Below, piece by piece: positions 8,402-16,793 of a DNA stretch of 64,000 nt. This stretch comes from Dechloromonas sp. Dech2017. Lineage in GTDB: Bacteria > Pseudomonadota > Gammaproteobacteria > Burkholderiales > Rhodocyclaceae. Position 1 is the stretch's first letter. Each line of letters starts with the position of its first letter. A program made the position numbers and the translations under genes. Location: positions 1 to 64,000 of the forward strand of contig SSXW01000020.1 in assembly GCA_009469585.1 (NCBI GenBank), read 5' to 3'. The notes beneath the pieces are model-generated. The model was given only the letters and a program-made list of their open reading frames with translations, searched no databases and had not been told where the DNA came from.

Positions 8402-9775
8402 ATGAGCCAAGTTCCCTACCACGTAGCCGGCGGACTGTTCGCCGCCAAGCCCGCCGCCGCCCCCGGCCAGGGGCTTTCCGATTTTGGCCGGTTTTTGCCG
8501 TCGACCGCAGCCGTCGCCGCCGATGGCCCGCCGCCCGACCAGGCCGCCGGCTCGCGCCGGCGCAAGCTGTGGGAGATCAACCACAAGTTCCACTGCCCGG
8601 TGATCGGCAGTTGCATCCCGGTCGCCGAATTGCGTGCCCTGATGAAGAAGGTCATGCACTTTCCCGCCGACACCGGCGATTTCGTGCTGCACACGACAGC
8701 GGTCGGCGCCTGCGAGACGCGCAGCCGGCTGGCCGAGCTGCTCCACAAGCACCTGGAAAAGCGCTTCGCCCTGACCGTCAAGCAGTTCGCCGCCGCCAAG
8801 ACCAGCCAGCAACTGGGCGAGTTGTGGCGGCAGGCGGTGCGCCAGGGCAGCCACATCCCGGCCGCACTGTGGGCGGCATGGACGCATCCGGCCTGCGACC
8901 CGGTGCTCGAACAGCTGATCTACGGCGACATCCACATGATCCAGCACCAGCTCGGCACCGGCACCCGGGCCGACCTCAAGGCGATGCAGGCGCTGCGCGA
9001 CGAAAACCGCGAACTGCTCGGCCAGCTCGAGAAGCTGCGCCAGGAAAACGAAGCGCTGCGCCGGGAAAAGGCCGACGAAACAGGCACCCTCGGCCAGCGC
9101 ATCGTCGACCTGCGGGCGGCCCTGGCCGGCCGCGACGCCAGCCTGGCCACTACAGCCGGCCAGCTGGCGCAACTGCGCGAGTCCCTGCCCGACCTCAAGG
9201 ACCGCCTCAGCCTGCTGCGCCGTGCCGCCGACGCCGAAGCCCGCATCGCCGCGCTGACCGCCCATGCCGCCAGCCAGCAGGACGAAATCGAACGCCTGCG
9301 CCGGCAGCTCGCCGACGCCGGCGAGACCATCGACCAGCTGGCCACCACCGACGACCCGGGCGGCGCCGGCCCGGACCCGGGCGCGCCGCCGGCCGAAAAA
9401 CTTTCCGGCAAATGCGTGCTCTGCGTCGGCGGCCGCTCAGGGGCGGTCGACGCCTATCGCCAGGTCGTCGAGCAATGCGGCGGCCGCTTCCTGCACCACG
9501 ACGGCGGGCTGGAGGAAAGCCTGCACCGCATCGACGGCGTGCTGGCCGCCGCCGACGTCGTCATCTGCCAGGCCGGCTGCATCAGCCACAACGCCTACTG
9601 GCGGGTCAAGGAGCGCTGCAAGCGCACCGGCAAGCCGTGCCTGTTCGTCAAGGGCGCCGGCGTCTCGAGCTTCGGGCGGGTGGTCAGCGAGCTGAATGCC
9701 GACGGCACTGAAGGCCAATCCCGACCGGACGACGCAGGCATTATTACGAATGTTCTTGACAATCATTCTCATTAA
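8402..9775 (+). CDS. DUF2325 domain protein with central coiled coil
   Basis: A 457-residue protein. Residues 1-50 are low-complexity. Residues 55-190 form a conserved N-terminal region with HKFHCPVIGSCI, and 195-350 form a long coiled coil. The C-terminal DUF2325 domain (from about 370: KCVLCVGGRSGAVDAYRQVVEQCGG to GAGVSSFGRVVSEL) has conserved Cys residues. Its biochemical role is not known to me. Its last codons (NVLDNHSH) run through the Fur-like sites that precede hemP. Residues 25-36 are encoded by a dispersed repeat copy. Location between two Fur-like regions suggests an iron-responsive gene. Confidence 0.8.
   Translation: MSQVPYHVAGGLFAAKPAAAPGQGLSDFGRFLPSTAAVAADGPPPDQAAGSRRRKLWEINHKFHCPVIGSCIPVAELRALMKKVMHFPADTGDFVLHTTAVGACETRSRLAELLHKHLEKRFALTVKQFAAAKTSQQLGELWRQAVRQGSHIPAALWAAWTHPACDPVLEQLIYGDIHMIQHQLGTGTRADLKAMQALRDENRELLGQLEKLRQENEALRREKADETGTLGQRIVDLRAALAGRDASLATTAGQLAQLRESLPDLKDRLSLLRRAADAEARIAALTAHAASQQDEIERLRRQLADAGETIDQLATTDDPGGAGPDPGAPPAEKLSGKCVLCVGGRSGAVDAYRQVVEQCGGRFLHHDGGLEESLHRIDGVLAAADVVICQAGCISHNAYWRVKERCKRTGKPCLFVKGAGVSSFGRVVSELNADGTEGQSRPDDAGIITNVLDNHSH
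8475..8508 (-). repeat. Dispersed 34-bp repeat, copy 2
   Basis: Near-consensus copy: GCGGTCGACGGC, A5, CCGGCC, A4, TCGGAAA on the minus strand. It encodes LSDFGRFLPSTAA near the N-terminus of the DUF2325 protein. Confidence 0.85.
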
Positions 9776-9806
9776 CTTAACAATGCGAACCGTTCTCGTT
9801 ATCAAG
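9741..9806 (+). promoter_or_regulatory. Fur-box-like region of the hemP-tonB operon
   Basis: Contains GACAATCATTCTCATTAAC (9758-9776) and ATGCGAACCGTTCTCGTTATC (9784-9804, slightly too long for one box), both carrying the ATTCTCATT / GTTCTCGTT half-site. The first overlaps the end of the DUF2325 gene; hemP starts at 9815. Confidence 0.6.
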
Positions 9807-9814
9807 CAAGCAAA

Positions 9815-9991
9815 ATGACCCAGCCCCCCAAGCCGTCCAGCCCCGCCGCCGCGCCCGAAGGCGTCGCCCCCCGCCCCCGCCTGACCAGCGAAGCCTTGCT
9901 CAAGGGCGCCCCGGCGGTGGAAATCGAGCACGCCGGCCAACGCTACCTGCTGCGCGTCACCCGCGAAAACAAATTGATCCTGACCAAATGA
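9815..9991 (+). CDS. hemP: Hemin uptake protein HemP
   Basis: A 58-residue protein. Its C-terminal half, LLKGAPAVEIEHAGQRYLLRVTRENKLILTK, matches the HemP family (usual pattern: I.H.G..Y.LR.T..GKLILTK). The first 22 residues are Pro/Ala-rich. HemP proteins lie at the head of Fur-controlled haem/iron uptake operons, and in some bacteria they act as transcriptional activators of haem receptor genes. Here it sits 9 nt after a Fur-like site and upstream of tonB-exbB-exbD. Confidence 0.85.
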   Translation: MTQPPKPSSPAAAPEGVAPRPRLTSEALLKGAPAVEIEHAGQRYLLRVTRENKLILTK

Positions 9992-10141
9992 GCCAGCCCA
10001 CCCGCCCTTCCCGGCTGGCCACCCGGCTAACTGCCGCCCCCCGTCTCCGTTGTCCATCTCTCCTTCCCGTAGCCAGCCCGCCATGCGCCAGCCAGCCAGG
10101 GTCTTTTTGATGGCCTGCCGCCAACCCGCCCGCCGCCAGCC
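9989..10141 (+). repeat. AGCC-rich leader between hemP and tonB
   Basis: A 150-nt spacer with repeated GAGCCAGCCC, TAGCCAGCCCG, GCGCCAGCCAGCCAGGG and GCCAGCCATGAGCC, the last overlapping the tonB start. It is C-rich and G-poor on the sense strand, so it could stay single-stranded in the mRNA. Confidence 0.5.
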
Positions 10142-10786
10142 ATGAGCCACGCCCTCGCCCGCTCTTCCGGCACCCGCCGCGGCGGCCTGCTCGGCCTCGT
10201 CGTCGGCGCCCACCTGCTCGTCCTGCTGGCCATCGTCGCCAGCAAGACGGTGGTGCCACAGATCATGGAAATACCGATGGTCGTCGACCTGCTGCCGCCG
10301 CCGGCCGTCATTGAAAAACCGGCCCCGGCCAAGCCGCAGCCGGTCGTCAAGCCGCAACCGGTAGCACGCCCCAGGCCGGCTGCAGCAACGCCGGCCCCGG
10401 TCATCGAAGCCACCCAGAGTGCCGTGCCGGCGCCGGCCGCGCCGCTCGCCGCCCCGCCCGAAATCAAGCCTGCTGCCCCTGCCGCGCCGGCCGCCGAGCC
10501 GGTCAGCCAGGCCCGCTTCGATGCCGACTACCTGCGCAACCCGGCCCCGCCCTATCCACCGCTGGCCCGCCGCATGGGCGAGGAAGGCAAGGTCATGCTG
10601 CGCGTCGCGGTCAATGCCCTGGGCAGCGCCGACAGCGTTGAAATCAAAACCTCTTCGGGCAGCAACCGGCTGGACGAAGCGGCCCGCAAGACCGTCCTCA
10701 ACTGGAAATTCATCCCGGCCAAACGGGGCGAGACGGCTGTCGCCAGCTGGGTTCTCGTTCCCATCATCTTCAAACTGGAGCAATAG
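10142..10786 (+). CDS. tonB: Energy transducer TonB (iron island)
   Basis: A 214-residue TonB protein. It has an N-terminal membrane anchor (GGLLGLVVGAHLLVLLAIVA), a Pro/Lys/Ala-rich periplasm-spanning region (about 50-130) and a C-terminal TonB domain. The domain has the family pattern NPAPPYPPLARRMGEEGKVMLRV..NALG..D.VEIKTSSG and a C-terminal W region. It couples the ExbBD proton motor to outer-membrane receptors. exbB starts 1 nt after its stop. Confidence 0.92.
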   Translation: MSHALARSSGTRRGGLLGLVVGAHLLVLLAIVASKTVVPQIMEIPMVVDLLPPPAVIEKPAPAKPQPVVKPQPVARPRPAAATPAPVIEATQSAVPAPAAPLAAPPEIKPAAPAAPAAEPVSQARFDADYLRNPAPPYPPLARRMGEEGKVMLRVAVNALGSADSVEIKTSSGSNRLDEAARKTVLNWKFIPAKRGETAVASWVLVPIIFKLEQ

Positions 10787-10787
10787 C

Positions 10788-11543
10788 ATGCAGGAAACCC
10801 TTCCCGAAAACGCCGCCAACGCCTTCGGCTTCGCCCACCTGTGGGCCAGTGGCGACCTGGTGTCGCATAGCGTCGCCTACGTTCTCGTCGCCATGTCTAT
10901 TGCCAGCTGGTACCTGATCCTGGCCAAGGCCTGGGACTGGTACCGAGCCCGCCGCGCCGCCCGCGCCGTCGCCGCCTTCTGGGCGGCGACCAGCGTCGGC
11001 GAGGGGATCGAAAAGCTGCGCCGGACCGGCGACGACAGCCCCTACGCCGAACTGGCCGAGCAGGCCAACTGCTGCAACAACGAGTGCGAAGCGGTGAGCG
11101 GCCGCCTGGCCTCGCGCTTCGACCCAGCCGAACAGATGGAGCGCGCCCTGAGCCAGCAACTGTCGGCCACCCAGGCGCGCATGGAGAACGGCCTGACCCT
11201 GCTCGCCACGACCGGCGCCACGGCCCCCTTCGTCGGGCTGTTTGGCACGGTCTGGGGCATCTATCACGCGCTGGTCGCCATCGGCCTGTCCGGCCAGGCG
11301 GCGCTGGAAAAGGTCGCCGGCCCGGTCGGCGAGGCGCTGATCATGACCGCCGCCGGCCTCGCCGTCGCCCTGCCCGCCGTCTTCGCCTACAACGCCTTCA
11401 CCCGCGCCAACCGCGTCATCCTGGCCGACCTCGACGCCTTCGCCCACGATCTGCACGCCTTCTTCACGGTCGGCAAGCCCTTCGTCGCCAACAGCGCCCA
11501 GATCCACCCGATGCGCGCCCGGGCGGCGACGGAGGCGGCATAA
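10788..11543 (+). CDS. exbB: MotA/TolQ/ExbB proton channel protein
   Basis: A 251-residue inner-membrane protein with three predicted helices: near residues 20-45, and the MotA/TolQ/ExbB hairpin with LLATTGATAPFVGLFGTVWGIYHAL and EALIMTAAGLAVALPAVFAYN. Together with ExbD it forms the proton-driven motor for TonB. It contains an unusual CCNNEC cluster in the cytoplasmic loop (around residues 92-97). It sits between tonB and exbD. Confidence 0.93.
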   Translation: MQETLPENAANAFGFAHLWASGDLVSHSVAYVLVAMSIASWYLILAKAWDWYRARRAARAVAAFWAATSVGEGIEKLRRTGDDSPYAELAEQANCCNNECEAVSGRLASRFDPAEQMERALSQQLSATQARMENGLTLLATTGATAPFVGLFGTVWGIYHALVAIGLSGQAALEKVAGPVGEALIMTAAGLAVALPAVFAYNAFTRANRVILADLDAFAHDLHAFFTVGKPFVANSAQIHPMRARAATEAA

Positions 11544-11544
11544 C

Positions 11545-11979
11545 ATGGCGATCGGCAGCTTCAACTCGCCGGGCACGCAAATGCCGACGGCCGAAATCAA
11601 CATGACGCCGCTGGTCGACGTGATGCTCGTGCTGTTGATCATCTTCATCATCACGGCGCCGCTGATGACGCATTCGGTCAAGGTCGACCTGCCGCGCGCC
11701 GCCAGCACGCCGACGCCGCAGAAGCCGATGGCGCTGCAGGTGGCGATCGACGCCGACAACACCATCTTCGTCGCTTCGCAAGCGGTCAACCCGGCCGCGC
11801 TGGAAGCGCGCTTCCGCGACGCGGTGGCCACCGATGCGCAGGTCGAGCTGCACCTAAAGGCCGACCGCGCCACACGCTACGAAACCGTCGCCGAAACGAT
11901 GAGCGCCGCCCGCCGGGCCGGCCTGACCCGCATCGGCTTCGTCACCCAGCCCGGAGCCGACGCGGCGCCGGCTCGCTAA
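11545..11979 (+). CDS. exbD: Biopolymer transport protein ExbD
   Basis: A 144-residue protein with a single N-terminal transmembrane helix. The helix holds the essential Asp in INMTPLVDVMLVLLIIFII, and a periplasmic ExbD/TolR domain follows. It starts 1 nt after the exbB stop, completing a tonB-exbB-exbD operon that probably reads on into ftrA. Confidence 0.94.
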   Translation: MAIGSFNSPGTQMPTAEINMTPLVDVMLVLLIIFIITAPLMTHSVKVDLPRAASTPTPQKPMALQVAIDADNTIFVASQAVNPAALEARFRDAVATDAQVELHLKADRATRYETVAETMSAARRAGLTRIGFVTQPGADAAPAR

Positions 11980-11991
11980 GTTTTTTTCACC

Positions 11992-12084
11992 ACCCCTCAA
12001 GCCAGCCAGCCCCAAGCCAGCCAGCTATTTTCGATAGTCGGCAGCAACGTGGTCAGCCAGCCAGAGTTTCACTGGAGCTAAACC
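11992..12084 (+). repeat. AGCC-rich leader of ftrA
   Basis: Contains AAGCCAGCCAGCCCC, AAGCCAGCCAGC and TCAGCCAGCCAGAG in the 90 nt between exbD and ftrA. Confidence 0.55.
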
Positions 12085-12630
12085 ATGTTGTCTGCAAAAT
12101 CCTTCCTCTCTGCGCTGGCCCTGCTGGCCGCCCTGTCAGCCCCGGCGCTGGCCCTCGAATACCCGATCGGCGTGCCGCAGCAGCGCGCCGGCATGGAAAT
12201 CGCCGCCGTCTACCTGCAGCCGGTCGAGATGGAACCGGAAGGCATGATGCGCAAGGTGACGGAATCCGACATCCACCTCGAAGCCGACATCCACGCCCTG
12301 GCCAACAACCCGAACGGCTTCGAGGAAGGGGCGTGGATCCCCTACCTGCTGGTCAAGTTCGAAGTCAGCAAGATCGGCGGCGACTACAAGGTGGCTGGCG
12401 ACTTCATGCCGATGGTTGCCAACGACGGCCCGCACTACGGCGACAACGTCAAGCTGGCCGGCCCCGGGAAGTACAAGGTGAAGTACACCATCCTGCCGCC
12501 GTCGGCCAATACCCACGCCCACTTCGGCCGCCACACCGACCGCGCCACCGGCGTTCGCCCGTGGTTCAAGCCCTTCGAAGTCGAGTACGAATTCACCTAC
12601 GTCGGCATCGGCAAGAAAGGCGGGTACTGA
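12085..12630 (+). CDS. ftrA: Periplasmic iron-binding protein FtrA (P19/Tpd family)
   Basis: A 181-residue protein with a cleavable signal peptide (AALSAPALA) followed by the P19/Tp34 fold. Metal-site residues typical of the family are visible: M31 region QQRAGMEIAAVYLQPVEMEPEGMM, SDIHLEADIHA and the His-rich HAHFGRHTDR. P19 proteins bind copper/iron in the periplasm and deliver iron to the Ftr1 permease. First gene of the ftr cluster. Confidence 0.88.
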   Translation: MLSAKSFLSALALLAALSAPALALEYPIGVPQQRAGMEIAAVYLQPVEMEPEGMMRKVTESDIHLEADIHALANNPNGFEEGAWIPYLLVKFEVSKIGGDYKVAGDFMPMVANDGPHYGDNVKLAGPGKYKVKYTILPPSANTHAHFGRHTDRATGVRPWFKPFEVEYEFTYVGIGKKGGY

Positions 12631-12632
12631 GC

Positions 12633-14138
12633 ATGCGACTCGCCAAACTGACTGCCGCGCTGGTCGCGGCCGGGCTGGCCCTGCCGGCGCTGGCCGCCCC
12701 CGATGCCGCCACCCTGCAGAAGTTGCTCGAGCGCATGGAAAAGCTCGAGGCCCGCAACGCCGAGCTGGAGAAAAAGCTGGAAGCGCGCAACGCCAATCTG
12801 GAAAAGCAGGTCAAGGAACTGAAGGGCGAAAGCGAAGCCATCGCCCAGGGCCTGGACAGCCCGCGCCTGTCGCAATACGAGCCGGAGCTGACGGTGCGCC
12901 TGAAAGCCGTCGAGAAGGACGCGCTGGAGATGAAGAAGGCGGCCAAAATCGCCGAAGGCCTGGAAGGCATCAAAGTCAGCGCCGCGCTGGCCACCGTCGC
13001 CCAGCAGGCGCACGGCCTGCCGGACGGCATCGAGAGCGGCCGCAGCCAGCTCAACTACCGGGCCGACGTCTCGGTCGAACTGCCGCTGGCCCCGGTCGGC
13101 GACATCGAGCACAAGCTCTTCGCCCATCTGCGCATGGGCCAGGGGCTGGGCCTCAACGCCGCCTTCTCCAACCTCGGCCATTTCGCCAGCGCCCCCAACG
13201 CGCTGGCCTTCCGCGCCTCCGGCGCCAGCCCCGACGATTCGGTCACCATCCTCGGCCAGGCCTGGTACCAGGCGGCCATCCCGCTGCCCTTCCTCGGCTT
13301 CAAGCCTTATTCGCGGGAAACGCTGGAGCTGACCTTCGGCAAGATGGACATCTTCGGCTTCTTCGACCAGAACACCGCCGCCGGCGACGAGTCGAAGCAG
13401 TTCCTCAATTCGGTTTTCGTCCATAACCCGCTGCTCGATGCCGGCGGCGAGGTCGGCGTCGATGCCAACGGCTTCCAGCCCGGCTTCGTCGCCTCCTACC
13501 TCAACTACTTCGACAAGACCCAGCCCTGGCGGCTGTCGGTCGGCCTGTTCGGGGCCGGCGACAAGGGCGCCAACTATCAGCGCAGCCTCTCTTCGCCGCT
13601 GTTGATGGTGCAGGCCGAGAAGCAGTTGAAGCTGTTCGGCGGCCTTTCCGGCAACTACCGGATCTATGGCTGGAACCGCAGCCAGGGCAGCGATCACGAC
13701 GGCAGCAAGGCCAAGCACACCGGCGTCGGCGCCTCGATCGACCAGCGGGTCGGCGACGGCATCAACCTCTTCGCCCGCTACGGCAAGCTGGTCAAGGGCG
13801 AACTGCCGTTCAACCAGGCGCTCACCGCCGGCGGCGAAGTGTCCGGCAGCTACTGGGGCCGCGGCGCCGACGCCCTGGGCATGGCCGGGGCCTGGCTGCA
13901 GTCCGGCAAGGGCTATCGGTCGACGACGGCCACCGCCTGGCTGGACGACGACCAGACCCTGGCCGCATTCACCTTCACGCCGCGCGGCGCCGAAAAGGTG
14001 GCGGAAATCTATTACCGCTACCGCCTGTCGCCGCAGTTCGAGATCTCGCCCGACTTCCAGTACGTCACCAACGGCGGCGGCAACGCCGATGCCAAGTCGG
14101 TCAAGGTCTTCGCGCTGCGCGCCAACATCGCCTACTAA
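12633..14138 (+). CDS. Outer-membrane porin inserted in the ftr operon
   Basis: A 501-residue protein with a signal peptide (LVAAGLALPALA) and an N-terminal coiled coil (residues 30-70, repeated KLEARNAELEKKLEARN). The rest is a beta-rich domain with the look of an OprB-like carbohydrate-selective porin: ETLELTFGKMDIFGFFDQN, paired aromatic strands and a terminal aromatic residue (NIAY). It lies 2 nt after ftrA and 12 nt before ftrB, so it is an integral part of the operon. It is proposed to admit ferrous iron or a small ligand; the substrate is unknown. Confidence 0.75.
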   Translation: MRLAKLTAALVAAGLALPALAAPDAATLQKLLERMEKLEARNAELEKKLEARNANLEKQVKELKGESEAIAQGLDSPRLSQYEPELTVRLKAVEKDALEMKKAAKIAEGLEGIKVSAALATVAQQAHGLPDGIESGRSQLNYRADVSVELPLAPVGDIEHKLFAHLRMGQGLGLNAAFSNLGHFASAPNALAFRASGASPDDSVTILGQAWYQAAIPLPFLGFKPYSRETLELTFGKMDIFGFFDQNTAAGDESKQFLNSVFVHNPLLDAGGEVGVDANGFQPGFVASYLNYFDKTQPWRLSVGLFGAGDKGANYQRSLSSPLLMVQAEKQLKLFGGLSGNYRIYGWNRSQGSDHDGSKAKHTGVGASIDQRVGDGINLFARYGKLVKGELPFNQALTAGGEVSGSYWGRGADALGMAGAWLQSGKGYRSTTATAWLDDDQTLAAFTFTPRGAEKVAEIYYRYRLSPQFEISPDFQYVTNGGGNADAKSVKVFALRANIAY

Positions 14139-14150
14139 ACAGGAAACCGT

Positions 14151-14483
14151 ATGAAACACGCTCTCCATTCCGTGGCTTTTGGCCTTTTTCTGGCGTCGAC
14201 CGTAGTAATGGCCGACGACATGCCGACCATCAAGCTGTTGATGAAGGATGGCCGGCTCTATCCCGAAACGCTGGAGGTTCCGGCCATGACGCGTTTCCGG
14301 CTGGAGGTGAAGAACGAGGGGCCGGGGGCCGCGGAATTCGAGAGCCTGGAACTGCGCAAGGAACTGGTGATGGCGCCCGGCGTCACCCGCAGCCTGGTTT
14401 TCCACCCGATGAAGCCGGGCAGCTACAAGTTTTTCGACGATTTCCACCCGGCCACCGGCCAGGGCCTGATCGTCGCCAAATAA
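14151..14483 (+). CDS. ftrB: Periplasmic cupredoxin-like protein FtrB
   Basis: A 110-residue protein with a signal peptide and a small cupredoxin_1/EfeO-type domain: PETLEVPAMTRFRLEVKNEGPGAAEFES with HPMKPGSYKFFDDFHP. Bordetella and Brucella FtrB proteins of this type are proposed to oxidise Fe2+ for the permease. The signal-peptide segment FGLFLASTVVMA is encoded by a dispersed repeat copy. It precedes ftrC by 27 nt. Confidence 0.82.
   Translation: MKHALHSVAFGLFLASTVVMADDMPTIKLLMKDGRLYPETLEVPAMTRFRLEVKNEGPGAAEFESLELRKELVMAPGVTRSLVFHPMKPGSYKFFDDFHPATGQGLIVAK
14172..14203 (-). repeat. Dispersed 34-bp repeat, copy 3
   Basis: Variant copy: ACGGTCGACGCCAG, A5, GGCC, A4, GCC on the minus strand. 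It overlaps the signal-peptide codons of ftrB. Confidence 0.65.
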
Positions 14484-14510
14484 AAAGCCATCGCCGCAAC
14501 GGAGCCGCTC

Positions 14511-15314
14511 ATGGGTAACGCCTTTTTCGTGGTCTGGCGGGAGAGCCTGGAAGCTTTCCTGATCGCCGGCATTCTCTACGCCTGGCTGCAGGCCAACGAC
14601 GACAGCGGGCCGGGACGGCGAGCCCTGTTCGGCGGCCTTGCCGCCGGTGTTGGCCTGGCCCTGCTCCTCGGCTGGGCGCTGCTCGGCGTGCAGGACGGGC
14701 TGAGCGGCAATGCGCTGGAAATCTTCCAGACGGCGACGCTCTTCGTCGCCGCCGGGCTGATCACCCAGATGGTGCTGTGGATGAAGAAAAACGGCCGGCA
14801 CATCAAGTCCCGGCTGCATGCCGACCTCTCGGCCGCCGCCGAGCGTTCCGGCCATCTCGGCGTGGCCGTGGTCGCCGCGCTGGCGGTAGCCCGCGAAGGG
14901 GCGGAAACGGTCATTTTCCTGTACGGCCTGGCCCAGGGCGGCGACCTGCAGGGGCTGGTCGTCGGTTCGCTGGCCGGGCTGGCCGGGGCCGGGCTGACTG
15001 CCTGGCTGGCGGCGCGCAGCCTGGCCCGGCTCAACATCGGCCTGCTGCTGCGGCTGTCGTCGCTGTTGCTGCTCATCCTCGCCTCGGCGCTGCTGATGGC
15101 CGGCGTGGACCGCCTGCTCGGCGCCGGCTGGCTGCCGCCGCTGGTCGACCCGCTGTGGGATTCCTCGCTGCTCCTCGACGACACCACCAAGGCCGGCTCG
15201 CTGTTAGCCAACCTGACCGGCTACCGGGCCCGCCCGGCGCTGAGCGGGCTGCTCGTCTGGGTCGCCTACTGGGGCGTGGTGATCGCCGCCCAGCGGAGAA
15301 TCGCCCGTGGCTGA
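14511..15314 (+). CDS. ftrC: Ftr1-type iron permease FtrC
   Basis: A 267-residue inner-membrane protein of the FTR1/EfeU family with about seven helices. Both REXXE iron-binding motifs are present, RESLE (residues 10-14) and REGAE in the fourth helix. It transports iron with FtrA, FtrB and FtrD. Its stop overlaps the GTG start of ftrD. Confidence 0.93.
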   Translation: MGNAFFVVWRESLEAFLIAGILYAWLQANDDSGPGRRALFGGLAAGVGLALLLGWALLGVQDGLSGNALEIFQTATLFVAAGLITQMVLWMKKNGRHIKSRLHADLSAAAERSGHLGVAVVAALAVAREGAETVIFLYGLAQGGDLQGLVVGSLAGLAGAGLTAWLAARSLARLNIGLLLRLSSLLLLILASALLMAGVDRLLGAGWLPPLVDPLWDSSLLLDDTTKAGSLLANLTGYRARPALSGLLVWVAYWGVVIAAQRRIARG

Positions 15315-16698
15315 ACACGTCCTGCGCTTCCACGCCAGCCGGCCGGGCAGCCGCTTGGAGAAAATCGGCCTGGCCCTGCGCCGCCACCGCGGCAAGATCA
15401 TCGCGCTGCAATGGGCGGTGGTCGTCATTTACGCCAGCCTGGTCGTCATCCCCGCCTTCCTGCCGCTGCCGCCGGAGAGCGCCCACCTCTGGGACAACCT
15501 GCGCCTCTTCGCGCAGTTCTGTTTCTGGGGGCTGTGGTGGCCGGGGGTGATGATCGCCACCGTCACCATGGGCCGCGTCTGGTGCGGCCTGTTCTGCCCG
15601 GAAGGCTTCATTTCCGAATGGGTCAGCCAGTACGGTCGCGGCAAGGCCGTGCCGGGCTGGCTGAAATGGGCCGGCTGGCCCTTCTTCGCCTTCGTCGCCA
15701 CCACCGTCTACGGCCAACTGGTCAGCGTCTACGAATACCCGCAGGCGGCGCTGCTGGTGCTTGGCGGGTCCACCGTCGCGGCGCTCGCCATCGGCCTCCT
15801 CTACGGCCGCGAAAAGCGCATCTGGTGCCGCTACCTGTGCCCGGCCTCGGGCGTCTTCGCCGTGCTCGCCAAGATCGCCCCGGTGCACTACAAGGTCGAC
15901 CGCGCCGCCTGGGATCGCCACACCGGCGAATTCGAACCGGTCAATTGCGCGCCGCTGGTCGACGTCCGGCGCATGACCAGCGCCTCGGAATGCCATGCCT
16001 GCGGCCGCTGCGCCGGCCAGCGCGAGGCCGTCGCCCTGTCCTGGCGCTCGCCCTTTGCCGAAGTGCTCGACTTCAACAACCCGGCCAAGACGCCGGACGT
16101 GCTGACCCTGGTCTACGGCGTGCTCGGCGTCGCCACCGCCGCCTTCCAGTGGACGGTCAGCCCCTGGCTGCTCCACATCAAGCTGGCCGCCGCCGAATGG
16201 CTGGTCGACCACGAGCACTTCGCGCTGCTCGACAACGACGTGCCGTGGTGGCTGCTCACCCACCACCCGGAAGCCAGCGACCTGTTCACCTGGCTGGACG
16301 GCGCGCTGATCCTCGGCTACCTGCTCGGCGGCGGCTTCCTGCTCGGCAGCCTGCTGCTCGTCGGCCCGGCCATCGCCGCCCGTTTGCTGAAAACCGAGCA
16401 CCTGAGCTGGCAACGCCTGGCCCTCGCCCTCGCCCCACTGGCCGCGGCCAGCGTCATCCTCGGCCTGTCGATGCTCACCGTCAGCCACCTCAAGGCCGAA
16501 CACGTATGGCTCGGCTGGCTGCCCGCCTTCCGCGTCACGCTGCTGACGCTGGGCAGCGCCGGCAGCCTGTGGCTGGCCGGGCAGCTGATCCGGCGGTCAA
16601 CGGCAAAAATTGGCCAAAAATGGATTTCCGGCCTGGCCATGGTGCTGCCGGTGGGCCTCATGGTGACGGTCTGGTCGCTGGTTTTCTTCGTCTGGTAA
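15307..16698 (+). CDS. ftrD: Membrane polyferredoxin FtrD (NosR/NapH-like)
   Basis: A 463-residue integral membrane protein with cysteine motifs WCGLFCPEGF, WCRYLCPASG and ECHACGRCAGQ, as in NapH/NosR-type polyferredoxins, plus several transmembrane helices. It is thought to supply or remove electrons for the Ftr ferrous-iron pathway. The GTG start at 15307 overlaps the ftrC stop. Near the C-terminus, RRSTAKIGQKWIS (about 429-440) is encoded by a dispersed repeat copy, between two membrane helices. Confidence 0.88.
   Translation: MAEHVLRFHASRPGSRLEKIGLALRRHRGKIIALQWAVVVIYASLVVIPAFLPLPPESAHLWDNLRLFAQFCFWGLWWPGVMIATVTMGRVWCGLFCPEGFISEWVSQYGRGKAVPGWLKWAGWPFFAFVATTVYGQLVSVYEYPQAALLVLGGSTVAALAIGLLYGREKRIWCRYLCPASGVFAVLAKIAPVHYKVDRAAWDRHTGEFEPVNCAPLVDVRRMTSASECHACGRCAGQREAVALSWRSPFAEVLDFNNPAKTPDVLTLVYGVLGVATAAFQWTVSPWLLHIKLAAAEWLVDHEHFALLDNDVPWWLLTHHPEASDLFTWLDGALILGYLLGGGFLLGSLLLVGPAIAARLLKTEHLSWQRLALALAPLAAASVILGLSMLTVSHLKAEHVWLGWLPAFRVTLLTLGSAGSLWLAGQLIRRSTAKIGQKWISGLAMVLPVGLMVTVWSLVFFVW
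16593..16627 (+). repeat. Dispersed 34-bp repeat, copy 4
   Basis: Near-consensus: GCGGTCAACGGC, A5, TTGGCC, A5, TGGATTT. It lies in the 3' part of ftrD. Confidence 0.85.
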
Positions 16699-16746
16699 GG
16701 CGCGAAGACTCGAATTTCCTTTCGGGCATAGCCGCTTGCCAAGCGT

Positions 16747-16771
16747 AAAGGCCGGGATTTCCCGGCCTTTT
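16747..16771. terminator. Bidirectional terminator between ftrD and the isochorismatase gene
   Basis: Ten-bp perfect stem AAAGGCCGGG / CCCGGCCTTT with ATTT loop. T-runs on both sides can serve the convergent genes. Confidence 0.88.
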
Positions 16772-16793
16772 CTCTATTGCTGCGCCGGCCCGG

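Noticed and set aside
8290-12084. AGCC-rich leaders as a CRISPR array
   Set aside because: Units are short, unevenly spaced, split among several leaders and there are no spacers or cas genes.
12597-14855. A 752-codon open frame antisense to the ftr porin, and similar long antisense frames opposite the dehydrogenases, SulP and the DEAD helicase
   Set aside because: They mirror codon bias of the real genes in GC-rich DNA, have low-complexity Arg/Gly/Ala/Asp composition and no recognisable domain.
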